NCBI GenBank assembly: GCA_022828595.1
Contig: JAKGHH010000002.1
Location: 110,620,855-110,684,854 of the forward strand
Length of the DNA: 64,000 nt
Direction of reading: 5' to 3'
Origin: Nelumbo lutea
Taxonomy: Eukaryota; Streptophyta; Magnoliopsida; Proteales; Nelumbonaceae
In this document: piece after piece, positions 1 through 10,823 of the stretch
How the letters are laid out: every line of letters begins with the position of its first letter
How positions within the stretch are numbered: the first letter of the stretch is position 1
Program-made: the position numbers and the translations under genes
The notes under the pieces: generated by a model
What the model saw: the letters and a program-made list of their open reading frames with translations, nothing else
What the model was told of the DNA's origin: nothing
The model's database searches: none

Positions 1-15
1 ATATAGCATAAAATA

Positions 16-513
16 GGGTCCTTTACAAAACACCCCCTATAGTTTCATGGATTTACTTAAACCTACGTTATAGTTTTCACTTTACTAAAACATTGCCTGT
101 AATTTGTAACCTATTTATTTAATCGACCTTTCATTATATAACAGTGGAAAATAACAGTTTTGACCGGAATGTCCATTCAATTTGGCTCTATTTGGTCAAT
201 TTTGTTTTTTGAATGAAGAAATGTTAAAGATACTTTTGAAATAAACAATCATGAGTCCAAGCATTTGAACATTTTCCATTTAGTTTAGGTGATCATGTTA
301 CTATTTGCTTTTTATTTTAATACTATAAGAAAGTTAACAACAACAGGTGATCATGTTACTATTTTCAGATGGCAAAAGAAACACTTATTGGTGAAAGGTC
401 GATTAAGTAAATAGGTTACAAACTATAGGGAATGCTTTAGTAAAATGAAAACTATATAAAATAGGTATAAACAAATCCACGAAACCATAGGAGGTGTTCT
501 AGTAAATGATCCC
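16..513. mobile_element. Long-TIR MITE, MULE-like
   Basis: The left ~110 bases and the reverse complement of the right ~120 bases are the same sequence with scattered differences; both run through CTATAGTTTC-like text to TTTAATCGACCTTTCA near the middle. Ends are GGGTCCTTTAC and GTAAATGATCCC. Flanks are ATAAAATA (8-15) and ATAAAATT (514-521), a 7/8 match. Long arms fit Mutator-like elements, but their usual duplication is 9 bp, so the superfamily is uncertain. No coding capacity. Confidence 0.6.
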
Positions 514-759
514 ATAAAATTTTACATATGCTTAGCATTCTGCCTTTTATTTTATTTGATATTAGATAATACTACAAATGCTTAGTATTCAACTTCAGGG
601 TTGGAACCCGGGACTAGAGTCCTTAGCAAAGGTGCTAAGCGCAGGTTTGGCTAAACCACTTTTTCAAGTCCAGGCAAGAACTTGGATTTGCTAGGGATTC
701 CCAATCATTACCGCTGCCGGAAAGCTAAACACTACAAGGATGTGGAAATTACCATTCTC

Positions 760-1238
760 CGAATTTTTTGGGTCCGTTTTGTACAGCTTTTACAGATGGT
801 GGATTCTCAAAGGATGGTTCAAGTGATTTTGGTTTTATAGTACAATATTGATTCTGATTCTCTTTTAACTGCGAACTGTGGCCCCTAAAGAAAAATCTGC
901 TATATATGCTGAACTAGTAGCTATCTGTGAATAGTATGTGGGCCACCAGCAGAGGTTTCTCAAACCTGTTGATTTACTGTGACTCCAGGACTCGAGCATC
1001 TATCCTAAATCAGAGAACTTTTGAAAGCCCTCCAGAAGCTTGACCTCTATTATCAGATTATTACAACATAGCAGGTTTGAATTGCAGGTTCGTCCGGATT
1101 AACGGGACTGCTAACAAGTCCGCTGATATTCTTGCTTCAAAAGGAAAGGATGGAGTTTCAGGTTCTTGGAACTCTCCCCCGAACTGGCTGATAGGGCCTC
1201 TAGCAGAAGATTCTGCAGTTTTTTCCTCTTTTTCTTAA
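760..1238 (+). pseudogene. LINE (L1-type) RNase H remnant
   Basis: Conceptual translation gives RNase H-like blocks: AFTDGGFSKDGSSDFGF near 785-835, KSAIYAELVAI near 895-930, and NKSADILASKG near 1113-1145 followed by an in-frame stop at 1236-1238. This order (first Asp block, AE helix, N..AD.LA) is the C-terminal RNase H of plant L1 ORF2. The blocks are in different frames with stops between them, so it is dead. No reverse transcriptase is present upstream and there is no clear A-tail. Confidence 0.6.
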
Positions 1239-1736
1239 TCTGTTTTTTTCTTGTTTGTTAGTTTTTTTCTGTTTTCTGTTATTTTCTCTCAGTTTTCTAC
1301 CAAAAAAAATAATGGGGAGAGATGAAAGGGCATCCTGTAATGTGATAATTGGCAAATAACAAGAAAATGTCATCTTCAAAGTTCAAACTGCAATGCAGCC
1401 TATGGGGTTAACAAAATGCAACATGAATGCTACTGGTTCAGCTGCCGCATACAGGATACCTGTCCATTCAAATTGCATGGGATGTCCACAGTATATGGCC
1501 TTCCAAAAAATATGGCAAATGGCCCATTTTTGTTATTCCTTCCTATAGATTTATTACATTGGTTGGCAAAGTCTCTCCTATATACCAAGAAATTTCAAGC
1601 ATGAGACATATCCGGAGATGCTGCAACTGGTAGAAATGAGAGAAATCTGAGGTCCCCATTGGTAGGCGTAAGAAATCTGCTTATGTCAAACCCACAAGAT
1701 CTCTTAAAAGCACAGCCTCATATATACTGATTTGTG
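1239..1736. other. Intergenic, 3' flank of MED7
   Basis: Lies between the LINE remnant and the MED7 stop codon. The start is T-rich (about 1230-1300), like the untranslated end of an L1. I see no protein similarity, RNA gene or inverted repeat; short open frames at 1416-1633 have no recognisable product. The MED7 3'UTR and polyadenylation site should lie here, but no single signal stands out. Confidence 0.4.
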
Positions 1737-4700
1737 CTAGTGGCCATCCAAGGTCCCAAGTGACTCCTTAAGCAGCCTCTGAGCTTCTTCTCTTCTTCTA
1801 AAGAAGCAAAAGAACAATCAAAGGTTATTACTCATAAATGACAAAACATAATTATAAGTACTTGCGTTGCACACACTCAATAAAAAAGCAATAAAGGCAA
1901 TTCTAGCACTAGTGGGGAGGGGGTCTATTAGAATTTAGGATAGGGGGACTCTCCTATCATACCCACCCCCATCCTCCACCCCTCCAAAAAGACATAAATA
2001 TACAAAATAACCACCCCAATACGCAGAGGATTTTTTTTTCAAAATATATTTAGATGCAATAGCATCCATACATGTACTTCTCATCTAAGTCATCAATTTT
2101 GTTAGCTGTCCAGTGAACTAAAAGGCAAAAGTCAACCTCAGTATGATGGGGTGATAAGAAAGTAACCAAGAAGGATGTCTACATTGGTTGCTAAATGCTA
2201 TAAGCTCATGGACAAGGCCGGTATTGAGATTATTATATCTGTGGTTGAAAGGAATCGATATTTCCAACAAAACATTGAATCAAGATACCTTCTGATGTCT
2301 TCCACTGCTTGTTTTCGACGTTGTATCTGTAGTTCTAGTATGTGAATCAGCGTTGCCCTGGCCTGTGAAGAAAACAAAAGGCAAATTGAAAGAAGTAGAA
2401 TTAAAAAAAAAATTGTTAAACAATTAAAGGGAAAATTTCTACCTGGTGAGGACGCAATGAATTAAGAAGGTGGTGTAAGTTTTTAAATATAAGAGATATG
2501 TCCTCCACTCTCCTTGCATATTGAGATGGCCTCTCTACAAGAACATCTGCAAGCTCCAAAATATGTAGCTGCAATTCTCTGTTCAGTGATCTTAGTTCTT
2601 TCTTGAAGTCTGGGAAAAAAGAGAAGTTAGTCACAAAACAATTAACAAGCACTGTTTGAATTTCATTATTGAAGACGGTTACAAGTGATCTACCATGTCC
2701 AAGTTATTAAACAAAAGAAATGCCAATAATAACAAATTTCCTTTATTTTCCCTTTTCTTTTCTAGGTGACACCAACACAATAAAAAATGCCCCAGGAAGC
2801 TTTCATGCACAGCACACAACATGCTCAAGTTCAAAGCAAGTGAAACTTGGATTTGCTTGTCCATATTTATTTATTGTTTTGTTTGTTCACATTGATAAAT
2901 ACTGGAAAAATACATAATTAATGATAACAAAAAACTCCTGCTATGGCCATGTGTTAGATGTGAAGAACAAAGTTAGACTGAAAGCATCTATCTGCAGGAG
3001 AGGGTTGAGGGATTCAAAAGGAGGGCTTATAGATGAACTTTTTTCTCTTCTAAACTCGGTGTTTTTGGACCAATCTTGTCTTGATAGTAGAATTTCATCA
3101 GAAGTCTCCTCAAGTTGTTTTTCTTGCTTTTCATTTTTCAATGATTTGTTGCAATCTTCCAACTTAGTTTCCTTTTTTCCTGTAAAAGAAGTGAGGTGTG
3201 CTCTGTACCTCCAAAGGTGAGGGCCTTTTTGTTGGGAAGTAGTTCTCCTAAAAATTAACACTTAAGATATGCTTCGAAGAAAAAGACCAAATTGGTGCTT
3301 ATCCCCAAGTTTGTAACCCTGTGCTTGAAGAGTGGTAAGACAGTAAATCATCTACTAATCTCCCGTCCTTTTGTTACTCTTATTTAGGATTGGTTCCCCT
3401 CTCTCTTTGGGTGCAGGTGGAATCCTCTTACAAGCATGGCGGATCTTTTTGAATCTAACTTTTTTCTGACAACCAATGAAAGAGGAAGGGTGATGGGGAG
3501 AACAACAAGGGCAACAATCATTTGGGCAGTGTGGGAAGAGAGAAATAACAGTGTTTTCCAAGGACAATAAAAAACAGCACATGAACTCATAAAAGGGATC
3601 ACCATCAAGGCTATACATTGGCTGAAATCGTTAGACCTGTTCAAAGACTTCTCCGTAGATGATATGGTCAGAGGTTGGAGGACAGTAGCGAGCTCTTCCT
3701 GTTCTATAATTCTTAAAGAGGATTGGTACCCCCCTCCTTTACTTTTCGGTGTGAAGTTGAACTTTGCCGGCAGCTCTACAGGTAATCCTGGCCCCTCTGG
3801 AATTGGGGGCGTATTTAGAGATGGGGAAGGAAGAGTCCTGGCCCTGTTTTCTGGCCCGGTAGGTTTGGGGGACTCTCTTAGAATAGAAGTTTTGGCACTC
3901 CTACAAGGGCTCAAATTGGCTAAACAACTGGGTTTTTAACAATTGGAGGTGGAGGAAAATTTGAAATTGGTAGTAAGTTGGATGCAAACAAACAGTTTGG
4001 GCACTTGGTCTCTTAGACAACCTATAGGGGAAATTATGCACCTAACAACAGAGCTTGAAGTACATTTTAAATGGACTAGGAGGTCAGCCAATGCAATGGC
4101 TGGTACCTTAGGAAAGCAAGGAGTAAGTAGGGAAAACCTTTTCTGGGCATCTTTGTAAACTGTTTTTATGTTGAGGATCACCTTGCCTATGAAGGTTGAC
4201 AGTTGTACCAAGTTTCCTTAAAGATTAGTGAAAGTTACCGTTTCCCATAAAAACCATATATACTGATACATATTTTTTTAGGATGGCCTGAATTGTTCAG
4301 ACTCTACATTCCGCCAGCCACAAACATAGTTTTTATTTAGATGGAACAAAACTGGGAAAGAAAAAGAAATTAAGCCAAACTGTCTTCAAATAGTAATACA
4401 AATAAGAAAAAATGAGCTGAAATGTACCGATATTGGGCCCTTTTGGATAAAGTTGACGAACTCCTTGCTCTTCCAAGCTAGGAAGTACATCATCAGTCTG
4501 GGGTGACAATGCAACAAGTCCAAACAATCTGAAGTAAATGAAGTATATATAGCACACAAAGATACAAATGCAATTTACAAAAAGATAACTTGCAAATCTG
4601 ATCCAACAAGGAAAGAAGTTAACATCAAAAGAAACCTACCAAATCTGAGTCACTCAGTATATCAGTGAAAGTTCAAATACAAAATGCCTCTAAATTTATG

Positions 4701-5171
4701 GAATGATTAGAAATTTCTAAAAGACTGAGCTTTGCAGAGTAAGCATGCACAAAGAGTTCAAAAACAAGAAATAATTAACCAGTACATCAATGCACATCTA
4801 AATAACATTGAATTTCAAAACGAAATGCAAGGTATTCATATAAAATTAAAATTAAAGAAAAATAACAAAAAAATCAAAACTAACGCTCAGTAACAGCATT
4901 AAGTAAACAGAACCCACATATTTACATCTAAATAAACCCTAATCTTTACTCTGAAATGAGAGACACCCAAGAAGAAAGTAAACAATAAAAATATGATAAC
5001 AAAGTTTAAGAAGAAAAACAGAGAACAGACCGTGTAGGTGCCACCATAGAGCATGTAGGTGCCTTGAATTGGAGGGGGAGGCTCAGGAGCCAATTTAGGG
5101 TTTTGGAGGTAATCCTTGTAGAGCCTGTAGTATGGTGGTGGTGGTGGGTATGTTGCTGATGTTGCTGCCAT
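1737..5171 (-). CDS. MED7: Mediator complex subunit 7 (MED7), five exons
   Basis: MED7 is a middle-module subunit of Mediator, the nuclear coactivator linking transcription factors to RNA polymerase II. Exons (minus strand): 5171-5031, 4497-4428, 2609-2443, 2362-2289, 1797-1737. All junctions are GT-AG, phases agree, and the sum is 513 nt (170 aa plus TAG), close to the family length. Exon 1 has the MED7 start YPPPPPYYRLYKDY and PEPPPPIQGTY; exon 2 has DDVLPSLEEQGV; exon 3 has KKELRSLNRELQLHILELAD and NLHHLLNSLRPHQ; exon 4 has ARATLIHILELQIQRRKQAV; exon 5 ends RREEAQRLLKESLGTLDGH. The start is the only ATG before the conserved proline-rich block. Intron 2 (1.8 kb) holds a LINE fragment in the opposite direction. 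A copia LTR in the same direction ends about 270 bp upstream of the ATG. No inactivating change was seen. Confidence 0.96.
3421..4158 (+). pseudogene. L1-type LINE ORF2 3' fragment in MED7 intron 2
   Basis: Translation gives the zinc-knuckle-side linker WAVWEERNNSVFQGQ (about 3522-3566), then RNase H: VKLNFAGSSTGNPGPSGIGG (about 3750-3810), IEVLALLQGLKLAK (about 3885-3925), and WTRRSANAMAGTLGKQG (about 4070-4120), ending at TAA 4156-4158. That is the C-terminal RNase H of plant non-LTR elements. Stops after FQGQ and after KQLGF and the missing reverse transcriptase show it is 5'-truncated and dead. It lies antisense to MED7 inside an intron, so it should be spliced out. Confidence 0.82.
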
Positions 5172-5440
5172 TACTTTGTACTTCCCCTGTTTCGAGTTTT
5201 AGGAAGAAAAAAGAGTTGTTAAATACCAAAATTTGTTCTCTTTTCCTTTGAAAATCCAGATAATTTCATGATTAGGACTGCCAAAATTAGGCATGACTGG
5301 TTGTCTGAACTGAATCCAAAATCAAATCGTCTTTAGCTGGGTTTGAAACTTAAAGGTGGGGATTCACCCTAGTTCAATCTGATCCAATTAAAACCAAAAC
5401 CATAATATTACTATATGTTTATATGAAGTTAGTAGAAATC
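5172..5440 (-). promoter_or_regulatory. Presumed MED7 promoter/5'UTR segment
   Basis: About 270 bases separate the MED7 ATG from a copia LTR. No convincing TATA box or telo-box is visible on the minus strand. Part of the stretch (about 5275-5400) is built of GGTTTG/AACCAA-type words like those in the hAT-like repeats elsewhere in the window. A short TATA-less promoter, or use of the LTR promoter, are both possible. Confidence 0.3.
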
Positions 5441-5731
5441 TGCTGAATTAAAAAAAAATATATGAAAGAAAAGTAGTTTCTTGAAGAGAGAAGGAAGAGA
5501 GAAGGAGAAGAATAAAAGTTAGAAGAAAAGAGAGCAATAATCTGGCCACCCCCTTCACTTATCATTTATACTAAAAATAATATAGTACAAAAACAATTAC
5601 GCCCTTATAAGGCGGCAAAACATAAAACAACATATATAAGACACAAAAATATAATAAAATTTGGACTCACATAACTACTAACATAAAACATCTACTCAGA
5701 AAAAAATCATAAAACTGATTAATCTTCAACA
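5441..5731 (-). repeat. Copia-1 3' LTR
   Basis: On the minus strand it begins TGTTGAAG directly after a purine-rich tract (CTTGAGGAGAAG), the expected order polypurine tract then 3' LTR, and can be closed at TTCAGCA; TGTTGAA and TGCTGAA are near-perfect short inverted ends. It contains CTTATATATG (plus 5629-5638), a possible TATA element, and a pyrimidine-rich tail. The outer boundary is inferred because the partner LTR is missing and no target duplication can be tested. It points towards MED7. Confidence 0.6.
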
Positions 5732-7745
5732 CTTCTCCTCAAGTTGGGAGTAAATGTCACACATTCCCAACTTGCATAGATCATGTTCAAACTTGTTCTT
5801 TGCCACCCCTTTAATAAGAACATCAGCCAACTGCAACTCTGAAGAAACATAAGGCAAACAGACTTCTCCAGTTATTACCCTTTCTCTTATAAAATGTCTA
5901 TCAACTTCAATGTGTTTTGTCCTATCATGCTGAAATGGATTGTGGACAATAATGATTGCAACCTAATTGTCATAGTATAACATCATAAGTTCCTTTGCTT
6001 TCACCTCAATCTCACTCAAGAGAAATATAACCCAAAGAAGTTCTGAGACACTATGAACCATGGATCTACTCAGCCTCAGCACTTGACCTTGCCACAACCG
6101 CTTGCTTCTTACTCTTCCGGGAGATCAAGTTTCCACCTACAAAGGTACACACTCCTGATGTAAACCTCCTATCATCTAAGCATCATGCCCAATCTACATC
6201 TGTATAAGACTAGATTCAAATTCTCATGATTTGAGAAAATAATGCTTCTGCTAGGTGCTTCTTCAAATATGCAAGTACCTCTCAATAACTTCCCAATGCT
6301 GAACCCGAGGTGCATGCATATACTGGCTCACAACACTGACAGCATAAGAAATATCTGGTCATGCCATACACAAATACAATAGTCGGCCCACCATTCTTTG
6401 ATATCTCCCTGCATCCTTTACCAACTCACCATCCACACCATTAATTCTATGATTTGGATCAATATGAGTGTCTGTTGGTTTGGTCCCCAGCTTCCCAATC
6501 TCCCGCGATAGGTCAAGTACATACTCCCTTTGTGAAAGGAATATCTCATGCTTGGATCTTGCAATTTCAATCCCCAAAAAGTATTTGAACTCACCAAGAT
6601 CTTTGTTCTCAAATTCTTGTTGCAATGATTTTTTGAGATTATCAATCTCCTCCAAATCATTTCCTGTCACCACTATATCAGCCGCATGCACAATCAGAAT
6701 TGACACCAAAGCATCTCTCCTCTTCACAAAGAGAGTGTGATCAAGTTGTGTCTGTGTGTATCCAAAACAAACGAATGCCCCTCTGAACCTGTCAAACCAA
6801 GCCCTAGGTGACTGTTTCAGTCCATACAGAGATTTTGAGTCTGCACACCTTTCCCTTACCAACATTCTCATAAAAGCCTGTTAGAATGTCCATATAAACC
6901 TCCTGTAAATCGCCATTGAAGAAGACATTTTTGACATCAAACTAGAACAAAGGCCATGAATAGGTGGCTATTAGAGATAAAAGGATACGAACTAAACTCA
7001 TCTTAGCTACTGGTGCAAAGGTTTCCAAATAGCCAACACCATAGGTCTGAGTATACCCTTTTAATACCAACCTTGCCTTGTATCTCTCTATCTTGCCATC
7101 AGCCCTATACTTCACTGTGAATACCCATCTACATCCAACTATCTCTTTGTCTGGGGGGAGATCAACTATTTCCCAAGTTTGGTTTTTAACCAAAGCATCC
7201 ATCTCATCTTGCATGACTATTTTCCACTCAAGTTTGAAGAGAGCCTTAGTAACATTCCTGGGTACAGACAAAAAACCCAAGGAAGAAAAAAATGCACAAT
7301 AAAAGGGTGATAAGGCACTGTAAAAAAGATGGTGTAAAATGCAATGGACTATACACTTTCTCTTCCCCTTACAAAGTGCAATGGAAAAATTAAGGTCAGT
7401 GGGATCAGCTACAACAATGGTGATAGGGACAAGAACATTATCATCAGAAAACATAGCAGACTCAAGTTCAAGAGGAATACCTAGAACTGCATCTACCAAA
7501 TCTGGAGTTTCAAAAGGAGTGATAGATAGTGGTGTGGTTGAGGATGTTTGGAGTCAACCATCATCTGTCGACACTGAACTGATGAAACTGGAGGTGCATG
7601 TGCTAGCTGCACTGATGAAGATGTTGGATAAACTAATGAAGTCACCAAAAAAACAAGAATATGAACAGATTGTGAGTTCTCCTCTAACCAAAAAACGTAC
7701 TAGTGTAAATTCAAAATTTGCAATGAAATGGAGATAGACCTAAGA
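5732..7745 (-). mobile_element. Copia-1 pol remnant (reverse transcriptase, RNase H)
   Basis: Read on the minus strand: 7499-6942 holds the start of the copia reverse transcriptase domain (NQTWEIVDLPPDKEIVGCRW, then YKARLVLKGYTQTYGVGY); 6871-6359 continues in another frame (KSLYGLKQSPRAWFDRF, KDLGEFKYFLGIEIARSKHE); about 6200-5740 is decayed RNase H. The catalytic YVDD position reads HAAD, so a metal-binding Asp is lost, and there are frameshifts and stops. Gag, protease, integrase and the 5' LTR are absent. The truncated end lies next to the eS28 pseudogene. Confidence 0.85.
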
Positions 7746-8513
7746 CAAAAAAAATCACTTTAAGAGAATAAGAGGGGAATATTGTCATGTCCATGGACTC
7801 AACGCAACCTCCTAGCTTCCCTTTCGGATTCGAGTAAGGTGAGGATATCACCCTCCCTAACAAGCCCCTTGACATTCCTCATGATAAGCCTGTTCTAGTC
7901 ATCCATAAACTTGACTCTAACCTGAGTCACCTGCCCCCTTGACCTTGTTCGTCCCATTACCTTCACCACGATGGCAAGTTTCACCTAAGAATCCATCCTG
8001 TGTTGTGGGTGGTGGGCAAAATGAAGTCAAACAAAGGAATTGGTTGTTAGCCGTAAGTCGTTAAAATACAAACCAAAAATAGCACAATTGAAGTTGCAGA
8101 GTCAATGAAGCATAATCAGAGTCATATCATTTTAGCAAGGTTGAATATGAGGAGAAAGTCGACCATCAGAAAAGCAATGTGGCAGTGCAATCTGAAATAT
8201 GAAATGAACAGCGCTTTGGAACCAAAATTTGAAATTAAGCCAGTCGATATGAAACAAAAAAAGTAAACTATAAAGGCACCATAACCATATTTGAAATTTG
8301 ATTAAAGGTCTTTGTTTCTGTTTGTGTTAGAAGATGCCCACTTCAAGAAACAATAAGAGCACAAGCATCATTTAGTTTATTTTTCTACACATCTATAACA
8401 TGTGATGCCACTTTCTAGCTCATTTAGGTTGCACCTGCTAGCCTCTACTTTCAGGATATAGCTAATGCTAAAATAAAATGAGAAGTGAAGCAAGTACTAA
8501 CGTAAAGCTCAAC

Positions 8514-8640
8514 CAATGTTTTAAGACCCATATCAGACTGGACAATTGGACCATGAGAACCAGGACCTGGAACCAGAAGTTAATTAGTTCTATTGCTAGT
8601 AAACATATTCAACCATTGGTTCAACCAATCTCCAAATGAG
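8514..8640. repeat. Fragment of a CANNGTTT-type repeat
   Basis: Starts CAATGTTTTAAGACC and continues with GGACC/CCATTGGTTC words shared with the delimited elements at 39589, 46555 and 49664. No matching right end or target duplication was found, so this is probably a decayed piece. It lies in the eS28 pseudogene intron. Confidence 0.35.
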
Positions 8641-9074
8641 ATATCCGCTTGAAACATATCAAACACATACCCTAATAGGATAGCAAGCTAAAGGCATTCC
8701 CAATCAACCATGGTTCATTAGGGCAGCAAAATTCTTTAAACAGCAAGACAACACAAATAGCATCTTCATGATGCACTTCAAGCTAAGAGTCCATGCATCG
8801 AAGCAACCATAATGACATTAAACAGCCTCACCGCAAAGCACTTTAGACAGAAAATTCAAAAGTTGTTGAGCATGGGCTAAACCCATGGGCATGGACAGTT
8901 TTACATTCTGGATTTCTAGAATGTCAACCTCTAGGATAATAGCACAGAGTCATGGCCATACATAAAAATTTAACTATTTTAATGATCTCATACATAATAA
9001 TTATGGATGCAAACTTTTCCACTGCTTTTGATACAAATAGAGCCTTCACAGTTCACAAAGCTTTTAAGAAATCA

Positions 9075-9690
9075 AAGCATTTGCACATTATTCATTAAAA
9101 AAAAGTAGGTAAATGAAATGATGCACTAAAAGGGCTCTACAACAAAATTAAATATATAAATAAACAAAGGCCCAAACAAGCAAAAGGTAAATATTTGCAC
9201 GATACAAAAAATAACCTTCCCCAATCAAGATTTAGCCAAAGAGTCAGCCAACTGGTTCAGTTCTCTTGGGATCCATCTGTAACTACAGCCAAGGGATGCA
9301 GATATCTCACTAATTTCATGGAGAAGATGAGTTACCCTCCAAAGACCTTACTGCACGTATTTTTCTAGGGATAGATTGTCAATGAATCCTAAATGCCGAT
9401 ATTTTTTATTGACTTGTACTCAATTAATTGTCAACATGCGGGTCCAATTAGCGTTCATGGCAGACCTTTTAGTCTTGAGGTGCTCACATAACGCCAGAAC
9501 ACGCATAAGGCTCAAAACTTCTCCCATACATGTTGAAAATTGCCACTAGATAACCAAGCAATTACCACCTGTACGCCATTATCACAAGAATTATCGTTCA
9601 ATTAAATTTCCTAAGGAAAACGATTGGCACCATGTTTACGCATATTCACGTAGACAAGGAAACTGGCAATGTACTGATCTAAGTTAACCC
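9075..9690 (-). pseudogene. L1-type LINE RNase H remnant
   Basis: On the minus strand the text reads DNGVQVVIAWLSSGNF (about 9585-9538) and, further on, WIPRELNQLADSLAKS (about 9276-9229), the C-terminal RNase H signature of plant L1 elements, then a T-rich untranslated end with TTTTTTTTAATGAATAATG near 9086-9104. Frameshifts and stops lie between the blocks. It is 5'-truncated inside the intron of the eS28 pseudogene and shares its direction. Confidence 0.6.
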
Positions 9691-10134
9691 AAACAAGATT
9701 TAATTCTAATTATCAAGAAGATAAAGGAGCTGTCTCAATCTTCAGTACGCAAGGAGAACTATTGAAAATCATAAAAGCGAGGCCTTCAAACAAGAACAGA
9801 ACATATATCCATAGCACAAAACCAGATTCACCATTATCTATGTAATCGAAACACCAGAAAAAGGAATCGTCTGTCAAGAAACACCATATACGTATACAGT
9901 ACACGCAAGTAAACAAGCGAATGAAATATATGGACTGATTTCTGAGACAAAGGAAAGCCTTCAAGAGACAAGATATGAGCCAGAAGAGATAACTGTGCAT
10001 CCAAATAGAGATCTCATGGGAAACGCAGATTAGGGTACCTGCGTAGAGATCGGAGAGCGCGAGTGAGAGAAGAAAGAAGACGTTGAGACCGCTTGCTCGC
10101 AACTCGCACTCCGTGTCCAGGGGGAAGGATCGTA

Positions 10135-10143
10135 AAACCCTAG
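10135..10143 (+). promoter_or_regulatory. Telo-box of the eS28 gene
   Basis: AAACCCTAG on the plus strand, just downstream of the TATA box of the minus-strand eS28 gene and at or near its transcription start. Telo-boxes are characteristic of plant ribosomal protein promoters, which supports the identity of the gene even though the coding exon is broken. Confidence 0.6.
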
Positions 10144-10152
10144 TTTTGATTC

Positions 10153-10159
10153 TTATATA
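10153..10159 (-). promoter_or_regulatory. TATA box of the eS28 gene
   Basis: TATATAA on the minus strand within CTCTCTATATATAAG, about 30 bases upstream of the inferred transcription start (about 10125) and 110-120 bases upstream of the leader-exon donor at 10039/10038. Confidence 0.6.
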
Positions 10160-10823
10160 TAGAGAGAGGCATTGAATAGGTTAACTCTGAAATTACAAGG
10201 ACATCCTCCGAATTTACTCTCACATAGGTTTACTGTAAAGGGTATGATGGGCATTTCTGATTTTGAATTCCTCTAACCTTGTTTCTATCTTGTCTGTGAG
10301 GGGCGGATTTGAACTCCTGCGGCTGCCAGGCTGGGAAATCAAGAGGTGCATCAACTCGTTTACGAATTACGAGTGAGTATTCATGTGAGTTGGAACCATC
10401 TACCGATCTACGGTTCAACTCATAATACTAAGCCAATCCATGCACCAGATCAGCTCTACATACACGTCCTAATCCTACATGTAAAGCTGACGTGGCATAT
10501 GCCATTTGATAATGCCTGATGTGGCTAAACTGAATGATTCATTGCTGTCTTTCTAAGGATCATGACTACTAATGAGTAATGAGAAGCAGAAGTTTGGTTG
10601 AATTCCTATCAAGCCCAAGTGCCCAACCACAGCCTCATCGTCACTGGCTGGAAGATGATTAACTGGGCCTAAGCCTACTTACTTTATAGATCCAAGCCCA
10701 ATAGTGTGACCAATTTTATTCAGTGCCCACTGGACCTGAATATTAAGCAAATCATTACCCAAGCGGCCAAGCTCATTAAAATCAGTTCCAAATCAAAAGC
10801 GGTTGATTTTCTGTCTAAGTAGG
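10160..10823. other. Intergenic, upstream of the eS28 pseudogene
   Basis: No gene seen. Several GGGCCT/AGCCCA words (about 10605-10700) resemble Site II elements of plant ribosomal protein and cell-cycle promoters, but they are about 450-550 bases upstream of the start and could be chance. No inverted repeat was found in the first 650 bases. Confidence 0.3.

Larger units (their letters stand above)
7799..10130 (-). pseudogene. RPS28: 40S ribosomal protein eS28 gene with two premature stops
   Basis: eS28 is a small protein of the cytosolic 40S subunit. The coding exon is 7996-7799: 66 codons including TGA, the family length. Recognisable blocks are VVKVMGRTRSRGQVTQVRVK, RNVKG and [20 protein letters not shown]. 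Codon 4 (7987-7985) and codon 34 (7897-7895) are TAG where the family has glutamine (normally CAG). Other departures are V9I, G18R and P45L, all consistent with C-to-T or G-to-A change. It is not a processed copy: an acceptor CACAG (8002-7998) sits one base before the ATG, and a leader exon (about 10130-10039) ends CGCAG before GTACCC, giving a 2-kb 5'UTR intron. TATA and telo-box remain. No read-through is expected, so it should not make eS28. A LINE fragment lies in the intron. Confidence 0.88.

Noticed and set aside
594..650. GGTTGGAACCCGGGAC as a tRNA or SINE box B
   Set aside because: No box A at the right distance and no cloverleaf could be drawn.
7339..7737. 132-codon plus-strand frame
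   Set aside because: It is the antisense of the copia-1 pol sequence; the copia reading on the minus strand explains it.
9713..10102. 129-codon minus-strand frame as a membrane protein gene
   Set aside because: It starts inside the eS28 leader exon, crosses its splice donor and runs through intron and LINE flank; hydrophobicity comes from T-rich DNA.
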